A stretch of 64,000 nt of DNA from Chitinophaga pinensis (lineage in GTDB: Bacteria > Bacteroidota > Bacteroidia > Chitinophagales > Chitinophagaceae): contig CAMCMP010000010.1 of the NCBI GenBank assembly GCA_945876095.1, positions 51,006 to 115,005 on the forward strand, given 5' to 3'. The notes under the pieces were generated by a model. The model saw only the letters and a list, made by a program, of their open reading frames with translations. It was not told the DNA's origin and did not search any database. Shown here in pieces: positions 53,541 through 61,519 of this stretch. The position numbers and the translations under genes were made by a program. Positions within the stretch are counted from its first letter, which is position 1; the number at the start of each line of letters is the position of its first letter.

Positions 53541-54440
53541 ATGCGAAAAGCCTTTATTCAACTTCATATCGCTATCTTTTTAGCTGGATTTACGGCTATT
53601 TTGGGGAAACTGATTGGACTTAATGAGGGACTACTGGTTTGGTATAGGCTATTGATTACTGTGATGATACTATGGCTGCTGCTATACTTTAAGAAATCTT
53701 TACAAGTACTAGTGCTGAAGGATATTATTGAAATATTTGCGGTGGGCTTTATTGTAGCAATTCATTGGGTAACATTTTACGGCAGTGTAAAATATGGAAC
53801 TGCTTCCATTGCGGTAGTATGTATTTCTGCAGCAGGTTTTTTTACTTCCTTTTTTGAGCCGCTAATTTTTAAAAGGAAGATAGTGCTATTTGATATTCTT
53901 TTAAGTTTGGTATCTATTGCAGGAATTTTTATCATTTTTGATTTCCATCCGCAGTATAAATTGGGAATTATTTTTGGAATTATTTCAGCAATGGGGGTTT
54001 CTCTTTTCCCAATATTTAATAAAAAATTGTTACAGCGCTTTAGTCCGGCTACCTTAACCCTTTATGAAATGGGAGGCGGATTATTGGCATTAACTATTAT
54101 TATACCTTTTTACCTACTATTTTTTCCTGCGCTTTATTACGTACCCACTGCTTCAGACTGGGGTTGGTTAATAGTGCTAGCAGGCATCTGTACGGTATTG
54201 TGTTTTGATCTTCAGTTAAATGCCCTTAAGAAAATATCGCCTTTTACTTCAAATATGGCGTATAACATGGAGCCGGTTTATGGGATTATATTGGCATTTA
54301 TTGTTTTTAAGGAAAACAAATTATTAGATATTCATTTTTATCTGGGTTTAGTACTTATTTTATTATCAGTAATCCTTCAAACAGCAAGGGTTTGGATGGT
54401 AAACCGAGGTGGTAACCATGTAAATTCAGCAATTAAATAA
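53541..54440 (+). CDS. EamA/DMT family transporter
   Basis: A 299-residue inner-membrane protein with ten hydrophobic helices in two EamA halves; the second begins near residue 150 (LGIIFGIISAMGVSLFPIF). Features of the drug/metabolite transporter superfamily: IHWVTFYGSVKYGTASIAVVC in the first half and SNMAYNMEPVYGIILAFIVFKE in the second. Substrate cannot be predicted. The start at 53541 was chosen because of the promoter box just upstream. Confidence 0.88.
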   Translation: MRKAFIQLHIAIFLAGFTAILGKLIGLNEGLLVWYRLLITVMILWLLLYFKKSLQVLVLKDIIEIFAVGFIVAIHWVTFYGSVKYGTASIAVVCISAAGFFTSFFEPLIFKRKIVLFDILLSLVSIAGIFIIFDFHPQYKLGIIFGIISAMGVSLFPIFNKKLLQRFSPATLTLYEMGGGLLALTIIIPFYLLFFPALYYVPTASDWGWLIVLAGICTVLCFDLQLNALKKISPFTSNMAYNMEPVYGIILAFIVFKENKLLDIHFYLGLVLILLSVILQTARVWMVNRGGNHVNSAIK

Positions 54441-54588
54441 TAGGGAGGAAGGTTAATTAAATGGTAGATTTGGTATAAAGCACTTAATAAATAGTTTAAA
54501 ATGGGTTTATTTTTAGTCCAATTCAGTAGTTTAGGTATTGAAATTGAAAAAAAAAGAAAAACCTTATTTCAAATCCAAAATCTTTCGT

Positions 54589-54596
54589 TACCTTCG
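54589..54596 (+). promoter_or_regulatory. -7-like box TACCTTCG for rpmB-rpmG-DUF4295
   Basis: Reads TACCTTCGCCGTCC, one base from the string found upstream of rplU and the DUF177 operon. 19 nt to the ATG. Confidence 0.55.
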
Positions 54597-54615
54597 CCGT
54601 CCAAAAAATTAGTAT

Positions 54616-54852
54616 ATGGCTAGAGTATGTCAAGTTACAGGTAAGAGGCCAATTACGGGTAACAAAGTATCGCATTCGAATATCAAAACAAAACGTAGAT
54701 TTTTGCCCAATTTGCAAAGCAAACGTTACTTCTTGGCAGAAGAAGATAAGTGGGTAACGCTGAAAGTTTCTTCTGAAGCTATACGTACTATCAACAAAAA
54801 CGGATTGTATTCAGTTGTTAAGCAACTAAGGGCTTCTGGCGAAAAAATATAA
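54616..54852 (+). CDS. rpmB: 50S ribosomal protein bL28
   Basis: A 78-residue protein starting [21 protein letters not shown], the standard L28. Only one Cys is present, so no zinc ribbon. First gene of rpmB-rpmG-DUF4295. Confidence 0.98.
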   Translation: MARVCQVTGKRPITGNKVSHSNIKTKRRFLPNLQSKRYFLAEEDKWVTLKVSSEAIRTINKNGLYSVVKQLRASGEKI

Positions 54853-54897
54853 AATCAAACTTCCGATTGAGGAAGGAGTAAAATAAAATCAACAACA

Positions 54898-55080
54898 ATG
54901 GCAAAGAAAGGCAATAGGGTACAAGTTATTTTGGAGTGTACAGAGCATAAGGCCAGCGGTAAAGCAGGTACAAGCCGCTACATCACCAAAAAGAACAAGA
55001 AAAATTCCCCTGAAAGACTGGAGTTGAAAAAATTCAACCCAATTTTGAAGAAGGTAACCTTACATAAAGAAATTAAATAG
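54898..55080 (+). CDS. rpmG: 50S ribosomal protein bL33
   Basis: A 60-residue protein, [18 protein letters not shown] and ending [15 protein letters not shown], as in L33. A single Cys makes it the zinc-independent form. 45 bp after rpmB and 78 bp before the DUF4295 gene. Confidence 0.97.
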   Translation: MAKKGNRVQVILECTEHKASGKAGTSRYITKKNKKNSPERLELKKFNPILKKVTLHKEIK

Positions 55081-55158
55081 ACATTAACAAATTAGAAAAG
55101 TTGTATAGTTCTCAATAGAAACCTATACTGCATTTTAAAATTTTCAAATTAAATAGTC

Positions 55159-55329
55159 ATGGCAAAAGCAGCTAAAACAGCGATCAAAACCAAGGACCAG
55201 AAGGCAGCAGCGGATGCTAAAAACTGGACAAAAGTGATACGTGCAGTACGTAGTCCAAAATCTGGTGCGTATACATTCAAAGAGTCTATTGTTCATAAAG
55301 ATAAGATCAAAGAATATTTAGGTCAATAA
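55159..55329 (+). CDS. DUF4295 small basic protein (ribosome-associated candidate)
   Basis: A 56-residue, lysine-rich protein, MAKAAKTAIKTKDQKAAADA at the start and IRAVRSPKSGAYTFKESIVH in the middle, ending IKEYLGQ. It matches DUF4295, a family confined to Bacteroidota and always found after rpmB and rpmG. The position, size and charge suggest a lineage-specific ribosomal protein of the large subunit; I recall a Bacteroidota-specific protein of this kind in ribosome structures but cannot confirm the identity here. The gene is short and easily missed. Confidence 0.9.
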   Translation: MAKAAKTAIKTKDQKAAADAKNWTKVIRAVRSPKSGAYTFKESIVHKDKIKEYLGQ

Positions 55330-55360
55330 TAGTTTTCCTTAAAGAAAATTAAAGCATATG

Positions 55361-55390
55361 AGCTGTCCTGATTTGTATCGGGACAGCTTT
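55361..55390 (+). terminator. Terminator after the DUF4295 gene
   Basis: AGCTGTCCTGAT pairs with ATCGGGACAGCT (one G-U), followed by a weak T-rich tail. It separates the ribosomal operon from ftsY. Confidence 0.65.
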
Positions 55391-55481
55391 GTTAATTTTT
55401 ACCCCTTTTGGTTTGATTTACTTTATCGAAATTCAATTTAATTTACACTACAAACAAAATCCCCTTTTGGGGTGAACCGGT

Positions 55482-56450
55482 ATGGGACTTTTTGATAAAC
55501 TCTTCGGTAAAAAACAACAGCAAGAAACGCTTGTTCAGGGATTGCAAAAGACCCGAGAAGGTTTTTTTGGTAAAATAACCAAGGCAATAGCAGGTAAAAG
55601 CACCATTGATACAGAGGTATTGGATAGTGTAGAGGATGCATTAGTGAGTGCAGATGTGGGAATTGATACTACGGTTGAAATTATTAATCGCATTGAAAAA
55701 AGGGTTGCCCGTGATAAATATGTTGGTACAAGCGAATTAAATACTATTCTGAAAAGTGAGATAGAAAATGTATTGGTAACTGCTCCTCAGGATCTTAGCT
55801 ATGAAAATTATGATTTACCTACCGGTCATCGCCCACATGTAATTTTGGTGGTGGGGGTAAATGGCGTGGGTAAAACAACTACCATTGGAAAATTGGCTCA
55901 TAATTTTTCTTTAGCAGGTAAATCAGTTTTATTAGGTGCAGCGGATACTTTTCGAGCTGCAGCCGTAGATCAATTAACGATTTGGAGTGAAAGATCGAAT
56001 GTGCCTATTGTAAAAAAAGAAATGGGAAGTGATCCAGCCTCAGTAGCTTATGATACGGTGATTAGTGGCGTGGCTAAAGACGTAGATGTTATTATCATTG
56101 ATACTGCAGGTAGGTTACATAATAAAGCACATTTAATGGATGAGCTAACCAAGATTAAAAGGGTTATTCAAAAGGTAATTCCTGAGGCTCCACATGAAGT
56201 GATGCTTGTATTGGACGGAAGTACTGGACAAAATGCATTAGAACAAGCGAAGCATTTTACTGCAGCAACGGATGTATCGGCAATAACAATCACCAAATTA
56301 GACGGTACAGCAAAGGGAGGGGTAGTGTTGGCAATTGCTCACCAATTTAAGATTCCAGTAAAATTTATTGGCGTGGGCGAAAAGGCAGAAGATCTGCTAG
56401 TATTTGATAAGCATCAGTTTGTAGAAGGGTTATTTAATTTGGGGGGATAG
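55482..56450 (+). CDS. ftsY: Signal recognition particle receptor FtsY
   Basis: GTPase that docks ribosome-SRP complexes at the membrane. The 322-residue protein lacks the long acidic N-terminal domain of E. coli FtsY and starts at the NG domain. Motifs: GVNGVGKTTTIGKLA (G1), AADTFRAAAVDQL (insertion box), IIDTAGRLHNK (G3), TKLDGTAKGG (G4) and GVGEKAEDLLVFD at the end. The ATG at 55482 comes 9 bases after a CCCCTTTTGGGG palindrome. A 14-base tandem repeat follows the stop. Confidence 0.97.
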   Translation: MGLFDKLFGKKQQQETLVQGLQKTREGFFGKITKAIAGKSTIDTEVLDSVEDALVSADVGIDTTVEIINRIEKRVARDKYVGTSELNTILKSEIENVLVTAPQDLSYENYDLPTGHRPHVILVVGVNGVGKTTTIGKLAHNFSLAGKSVLLGAADTFRAAAVDQLTIWSERSNVPIVKKEMGSDPASVAYDTVISGVAKDVDVIIIDTAGRLHNKAHLMDELTKIKRVIQKVIPEAPHEVMLVLDGSTGQNALEQAKHFTAATDVSAITITKLDGTAKGGVVLAIAHQFKIPVKFIGVGEKAEDLLVFDKHQFVEGLFNLGG

Positions 56451-56453
56451 ATT

Positions 56454-56538
56454 GGTGAGTTGTGAATGGTCAATGGTGAATGGTGAATTGTGGATGGTCA
56501 ATTGTGAATGGTCAATTGTGAATGGTCAATTGTGAATG
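56454..56538 (+). repeat. 14-bp tandem repeat downstream of ftsY
   Basis: About six imperfect units of GTGAATGGTCAATT run from just after the ftsY stop. Units at 56504 and 56518 are identical; earlier ones differ slightly. There are no spacers, so it is a minisatellite and not a CRISPR array. Confidence 0.85.
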
Positions 56539-56598
56539 TGGGATAATTTTTTTAGGGGTTCATTTTTTTATTTATAATTTATTTTCAATTTCCATCCA

Positions 56599-57456
56599 AT
56601 GGTTAAAGTAGGGGAGTACAATATTTTAAAAGTTATAAGAGCGGTGGATTTTGGTGTTTACCTCGATGATGGCGGGGAAGGGATTTTATTACCCAAGCGT
56701 TTTGTGCCAACTGCTACTGAGATAGGGGATGAATTGAAAGTATTTGTATATCATGATGGAGAAGATAGAATCATCGCTACTACTCAGCAACCTAAGGGAG
56801 TGTTGGGTGATATTGTAAAAATGAGAGCAGTAAATGTTACTCAGCAAGGAGCTTTTTTGGATATGGGTTTGATGAAAGATATTTTTGTTCCTACCTCTAA
56901 ACAAGTATCTGGAATGCGAACCAATGGCGATTATCTCGTAAAAATTTATTTGGATGAGCAAACAGGTCGTATAGCCGCCACCGAAAAATTAGAACCTTAT
57001 TTAAGCAATGAGGAGCTTACCGTTAAAGAGTTGGAAGTGGTAGATTTAATCGTTTATCGACGTACTGATATTGGCTATGTTTGTATCATCAATAATCAAC
57101 ATACTGGGGTAATTCATTTTAATGAAATTTACCGCAATATTCAGGTAGGAGATAAATTTATAGGCTTTATAAAAAAAATATACCCGGAAAGCAAGGACAA
57201 GGATGATCGATTTAGGATAGATGTAGCAGCAGGTAAACCAGGGTATAATCGAGTAGAGGATGAAGCTGAAAAGGTTTTACGTTTGTTGGAGGAAAACAAT
57301 GGCTACCTCCCTTATCACGATAAAAGCTTACCCGATGATATTTATGACTTTTTTGGAATGAGTAAAAAGACCTTCAAGATGACTATCGGTAATCTATACC
57401 GTCAGCGAAAAATAATATTTGAGCCTGCAGGAATTAAGCTTTCTGATAATACTTAA
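56599..57456 (+). CDS. S1-domain RNA-binding protein, CvfB-like
   Basis: A 285-residue cytoplasmic protein resembling CvfB: three S1-like OB folds (first: MVKVGEYNILKVIRAVDFGVYL; second near GDIVKMRAVNVTQQGAFLDMG; third: NNQHTGVIHFNEIYRNIQVGD) followed by a C-terminal winged-helix (YDFFGMSKKTFKMTIGNLYRQRKIIF). CvfB binds RNA and affects virulence gene expression in Staphylococcus; the role here is unknown. It follows ftsY after the tandem repeat and is probably separately transcribed. Confidence 0.88.
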   Translation: MVKVGEYNILKVIRAVDFGVYLDDGGEGILLPKRFVPTATEIGDELKVFVYHDGEDRIIATTQQPKGVLGDIVKMRAVNVTQQGAFLDMGLMKDIFVPTSKQVSGMRTNGDYLVKIYLDEQTGRIAATEKLEPYLSNEELTVKELEVVDLIVYRRTDIGYVCIINNQHTGVIHFNEIYRNIQVGDKFIGFIKKIYPESKDKDDRFRIDVAAGKPGYNRVEDEAEKVLRLLEENNGYLPYHDKSLPDDIYDFFGMSKKTFKMTIGNLYRQRKIIFEPAGIKLSDNT

Positions 57457-57546
57457 AACAAAAGATGAGACTTTCTGAAAAAATATTTCAGAATCGTCGT
57501 TAGACTATAATTGCTTTTAAATTGGAAGATTTTTTTTCTTTTTTGC

Positions 57547-58158
57547 TTAAGGAACTAGCCAGCTACTTGTGAAGTCTCCATTTTTATCATAAATAAAATT
57601 TGCTTTGTAGTGAGATCCTGGATTAAGCCATAGCCATTCCATCCAAAGAATATTTGTTACCACCACTCCAAAATTTCCCCTTCCCTCTTCACTATTTTTT
57701 TCTGTTTTATCTGCATTTTGTTGGGAAATATTTTTCGGATCATTAATTTCAGTAGACGGTATTAAGATGCTTGAATAATTTTTACGACTATTTATATTTA
57801 CATTGGCCCAAGAATTATTAGCCAGCTCATCATTTTGATGTAAGCTCGCTTTTCCACTTAGCCTAATCTGGATGCGTGATTCATGATCATAGAAAAGCCA
57901 GCTGATTGATTGATTTTTTTGAAGTTCTTCCCACTTACCCGATCGAATATCTGTGTAAAAGCTAACTGTTTTTTCAGTAGCCGAAGCTTTCCTTAAAACT
58001 ACTATTCTCATATTTGCTCCGTTTGTATTTGTATTGGCAAACACTGGTTGATGAAAAGGATGGCCACTTTGTAATGCCCCGTCCATTATTTTTAACCAGC
58101 AATCGGATTCAATTGCAGATAGGTCGTATAAGTTTTCATTCATTTTTATTGAAGCCAT
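57547..58158 (-). CDS. Pyridoxamine 5'-phosphate oxidase-like FMN-binding protein
   Basis: A 203-residue split-barrel flavoprotein. The order NMRIVVLRKA, SFYTDIRSGKWEEL, SISWLFYDHESRIQIRLSGKA matches the PNPOx-like fold. It differs from true PdxH in the C-terminal region and has an internal Asn/Lys-rich insertion, so it is probably a general FMN-binding oxidoreductase. The end WMEWLWLNPGSHYKANFIYD resembles the substrate-binding strand of the wider family. Single gene between two rightward genes. Confidence 0.75.
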   Translation of the reverse strand: MASIKMNENLYDLSAIESDCWLKIMDGALQSGHPFHQPVFANTNTNGANMRIVVLRKASATEKTVSFYTDIRSGKWEELQKNQSISWLFYDHESRIQIRLSGKASLHQNDELANNSWANVNINSRKNYSSILIPSTEINDPKNISQQNADKTEKNSEEGRGNFGVVVTNILWMEWLWLNPGSHYKANFIYDKNGDFTSSWLVP

Positions 58159-58265
58159 ATCGGGTTAAACAACTAGGTGAAATTTTTGTTGTGTCTTGAT
58201 CTATCTTATTTTTAGCATATTTTCATATAACCAAAAAAAAACATAGCTTCATAAAAATTTATACT

Positions 58266-59264
58266 ATGCGTTGGGTCAAGAGATTAGTAATTATATTAAC
58301 TGTGTTGGTAATATTGTATAGTTTGGGACCTACTCCAGCTACTCCAATCTATGGTACTAAGATGCCAGATATTCCTTCCATTGATCAACTTGAAAAATTT
58401 ATTGCCAGTCAAGAATCAGCTCATCATCTTCGACCAAATAACGAGGCTAGGGTTGTATGGGCAAATGATTCAGTCAAGCAAAAAACAGAATATGCAATTG
58501 TATACTTACATGGATTTTCTGCAAGTCAAGAAGAAGGTAATCCGGTACATAGAAATATAGCAAAGCAGTTTGGCTGTAATTTATATCTGGCGAGATTAGC
58601 TGAACATGGTATGGATACTGCTGATCAATTGTTAAATCTTACTGCGGAAAATTATTGGAAATCTGCGCAGCAGGCGCTTGCAATCGGAAAGCAATTGGGT
58701 AATAAAGTCATCTTAATGGGAACTAGTACGGGCGGAACACAGGCTCTGCAATTGGCTGCTACCTATCCAAATGATGTGGCAGCCTTGGTATTGTATTCAC
58801 CCAATATTGCCATCAATGACTCTAAAGCATGGTTGCTAAATAACCCTTGGGGTTTACAAATCGCTAGACTGGTAAAAGGAACCAATTATTTGTTAGCAGA
58901 TGATACCCGTCCAATTTATAAACAATATTGGGATAGGCCTTATCGCTTGGAAGCTACTATTGCACTAGAAGAAATGTTGGAAACAACCATGAGTAAAGAA
59001 ACTTTTGGTAAGGTAAAACAACCGACATTATTGCTCTATTACTTCAAGGATGAGCAGCACCAGGATCGAATCGTAAAGGTGAGTGCAATGAAAGAAATGT
59101 TTGCGCAGTTGTCTACCAAGGATGCTGAAAAAAGGGCAGTCGCATTGCCGCTTACTGAAAACCATGTAATTGCTTCCCCTATCAAATCTAAAGATGTAGC
59201 GGGTGTAGAAAGAGAAACAAAAAGTTTTTTAGAGCAGGTAGTTCATTTGCAATTGAATAATTAA
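58266..59264 (+). CDS. Alpha/beta hydrolase (esterase/lipase-like)
   Basis: A 332-residue serine hydrolase with an N-terminal hydrophobic segment that may be a signal anchor. Motifs: VYLHGFSASQEE for the oxyanion hole, LMGTSTGGTQAL as nucleophile elbow, an acid in FKDEQHQDR and a His in TENHVIAS near residue 306. This is the arrangement of carboxylesterases and monoacylglycerol-lipase-like enzymes; substrate is unknown. It is followed by the large repeat-bearing gap. Confidence 0.82.
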   Translation: MRWVKRLVIILTVLVILYSLGPTPATPIYGTKMPDIPSIDQLEKFIASQESAHHLRPNNEARVVWANDSVKQKTEYAIVYLHGFSASQEEGNPVHRNIAKQFGCNLYLARLAEHGMDTADQLLNLTAENYWKSAQQALAIGKQLGNKVILMGTSTGGTQALQLAATYPNDVAALVLYSPNIAINDSKAWLLNNPWGLQIARLVKGTNYLLADDTRPIYKQYWDRPYRLEATIALEEMLETTMSKETFGKVKQPTLLLYYFKDEQHQDRIVKVSAMKEMFAQLSTKDAEKRAVALPLTENHVIASPIKSKDVAGVERETKSFLEQVVHLQLNN

Positions 59265-59394
59265 TATCCTACAATAATCAGCCTTATTGGCTGCTGATGT
59301 TGATCCTTCAAAATCAATGTTTAAAGGTGTGAAGCCTTTGATATCTTCTTCGAGTGTTTTCCGGATTTTTATAGAGGAGCTTCCTTAAAAGCTA

Positions 59395-59770
59395 CCAGAT
59401 AATCATTCAATTGATTAATACCTTCCTCTTGATTTTAAGTAAAATAAAGGTTAGCTATTTAGACTTGAAATTTCCTTTTAGGATAGAGTGCTTTTACTTT
59501 TTTGCCTTGATGCAAAAAAGTAACAAAAAAAATCAATCCTGCGAATAAAAAGGCTGAAATATTAAATATCAGCCTAAAATCAAGGAACTCGCGGGTAGAG
59601 TAAGTTACTTTAAAGGACCTGCTCGCTCAAACAGCCTTGATTTTTTAACGTCTGATATTTAATATTTCTAGCACTTTTTATTCGAGGGCGTCAAACAGAG
59701 GATCTATTATCAATTAATACGTAATTAAAATACGGCGTTACTTTGAAGGGCATGATTTTTTAACGTCTGA
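59395..59770 (+). repeat. Structured interspersed repeat, copy 2 (with 141-bp palindrome)
   Basis: Same order as copy 1: T/A hairpin at 59494-59523 (stem TTACTTTTTTGC with GCAAAAAAGTAA, loop CTTGAT), then the 141-bp palindrome at 59543-59683, then GAGGGCGTCAAA and an ATTAAAA tail. Compared with copy 1 the inner arm reads AAATATTAAATA and its partner TATTTAATATTT, so both sides changed together. The stem of the first hairpin also swapped two T-A pairs for G-C pairs. Confidence 0.88.
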
Positions 59771-59990
59771 TATTTAATATTTCTAGCAATTTTATTCGAG
59801 GGCGTTAAATAGAGGATCTGTTATCTATTGATCCGGGATTAAAACAATGCGTTACTTTTAAGGTCATACCTCAGCCGCGGGGGATTGATTTTTTAACGTC
59901 TGGTATTTAATATTTCTAGCAATTTTATTCGAGGGTCTCAAATAGAGGGTCTATTATCTATTAATGCGTAATTAAAATCCTATGGTGGAA
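59639..59990 (+). repeat. Three tandem units of the repeat's right arm
   Basis: GATTTTTTAACGTCTG starts at 59639, 59754 and 59887, each followed by TATTTAATATTTCTAGCA, TTTTATTCGAGGG, an AGAGG(A/G)TCT block and a CTATTAATGCGTAATTAAA-like tail. Spacings are 115 and 133 bp. Only the first unit has the matching left arm. Confidence 0.85.
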
Positions 59991-60088
59991 TAAGGCTTAG
60001 AAAGTCGCGGATGTTAGCTAGGGGTATTGGTTTGTGCAAATAAGTAAAAAGCCTTCTCATAAGAGTAGCCCGTCTACTGCAAACTTAT

Positions 60089-60096
60089 TACCTTTG
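60089..60096 (+). promoter_or_regulatory. -7 box TACCTTTG for rimO
   Basis: TACCTTTG followed by CAACC, 13 nt before the ATG at 60110. No -33 TTTG at the usual distance. Confidence 0.5.
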
Positions 60097-60109
60097 CAAC
60101 CATTCAATT

Positions 60110-61417
60110 ATGAAGACAAAAACGATACATAAGGATAAAGTAAATATTATAACACTAGGTTGCAGTAAAAACATGGTGGATAGTGAAGTGCTGAGCGGAC
60201 AGTTGATTGCCAATGAAATCGATGTAGTTCATGAAAGTGCTAAAAAAGATCATAATATAGTAATTATCAATACTTGTGGTTTTATTGAGAAAGCGAAGGA
60301 AGAAAGTGTAAATACGATTTTACAGCAAGTGGATCTTAAACGCCGAGGTAAAATAGACAAGGTTTACGTAACTGGATGCCTTAGTGAGCGGTATAAAAAT
60401 AATTTGGAAGCTGAAATACCAGAGGTGGACGCTTATTTTGGAACAATGGAACTTCAAATGATACTCAAACAATTTGAAGCAGATTATAAAGCAGATTTAA
60501 TGGGAGAACGCTTGTTAAGCACTCCTCAACATTATGCTTATATGAAAATAAGTGAGGGTTGTAATCGTACTTGTTCTTTTTGTGCTATACCCTTAATGAG
60601 GGGACAGCATGTAAGTAGACCCATTGAATCGTTGGTGGATGAAGCAAAACGGTTGGTTGATAGGGGTGTAAAGGAGGTGATGTTAATTGCTCAAGAACTT
60701 ACTTATTACGGTCTAGATATTTATAAAAAAAGGGAATTGCCTAAACTTTTGCATGCATTGGCAGATGTAAAAGGGCTCGAATGGATTCGTTTACATTATG
60801 CGTACCCTTCTAAATTTCCGCTCGAAATTATTGATGCAATCAAGGACCGTGAAAATATTTGTAATTATTTGGACATGCCTCTTCAGCATGCAGCCAATAA
60901 TATGCTTCAGCAAATGAAACGTCAAATAACGCGAGAAGAAATGGAAGATTTGGTGGGTAATATTCGTGATCGCATCCCTGATATCTGTTTGCGTACTACT
61001 TTAATTGCTGGTTTTCCTGGTGAAACAAGGGATGATGTAGAAGAACTAAAAACCTTTATTCAGAAAATGCGTTTCGATAGAGTGGGTATCTTTACTTACA
61101 GCCATGAAGAAGGTACTTCTGCTCATGACTTGGTCGATGATGTGCCAGCCGAAGAAAAAGAAGAAAGAGCACAGGAAATTATGGAAGTACAACAGGAAAT
61201 TAGTTTAGAAAAAAATCAGGAAAAAGTTGGTAAGACTTTCAAAGTGATGATTGATAAAAAAGAAGCTGGTCGCTATTTGGGCAGGACAGAATTTGATAGT
61301 GTAGAAGTAGACAACGAAGTGATTATTCAAAGTAATAAGAAGTTGATAATTGGTGATTTTGTAAACGTAAAAATTAACAAGGCATTTGATTATGATTTAG
61401 AAGGAACAGTTGTTTAA
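60110..61417 (+). CDS. rimO: Ribosomal protein uS12 methylthiotransferase RimO
   Basis: Radical-SAM enzyme that adds a methylthio group to an Asp of ribosomal protein S12. The 435-residue protein has the N-terminal UPF0004 domain with cysteines in GCSKNMVDSE, NTCGFIEKAKEES and TGCLSERY for one 4Fe-4S cluster, then the radical-SAM site CNRTCSFCAIP (CxxxCxxC), and a C-terminal TRAM domain (GRTEFDSVEVDNEV, GDFVNVKI). The motifs separate it from MiaB, its closest relative. Single gene with promoter. Confidence 0.96.
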   Translation: MKTKTIHKDKVNIITLGCSKNMVDSEVLSGQLIANEIDVVHESAKKDHNIVIINTCGFIEKAKEESVNTILQQVDLKRRGKIDKVYVTGCLSERYKNNLEAEIPEVDAYFGTMELQMILKQFEADYKADLMGERLLSTPQHYAYMKISEGCNRTCSFCAIPLMRGQHVSRPIESLVDEAKRLVDRGVKEVMLIAQELTYYGLDIYKKRELPKLLHALADVKGLEWIRLHYAYPSKFPLEIIDAIKDRENICNYLDMPLQHAANNMLQQMKRQITREEMEDLVGNIRDRIPDICLRTTLIAGFPGETRDDVEELKTFIQKMRFDRVGIFTYSHEEGTSAHDLVDDVPAEEKEERAQEIMEVQQEISLEKNQEKVGKTFKVMIDKKEAGRYLGRTEFDSVEVDNEVIIQSNKKLIIGDFVNVKINKAFDYDLEGTVV

Positions 61418-61519
61418 TGAAAAACTAGCTAAAGGATACGCTATATTTTTTATATAAACAGCCTCGGTGATTTTCTAGAGAACCATTAAATCATAACATT
61501 TATTAATTTATTAAATCGA

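Larger units (their letters stand above)
59265..60109. other. 845-bp gene-free stretch holding repeat copy 2 and extra arm copies
   Basis: No coding frame stands out. It contains the full structured repeat (59395-59770), two additional tandem copies of its right part (about 59754-59990), and the promoter of rimO at the right end. Nothing recognisable is seen in the rest. Confidence 0.75.

Noticed and set aside
56454..56538. Possible CRISPR array
   Set aside because: Units are 14 bp and directly adjacent with no spacers, and no cas gene is in the window.
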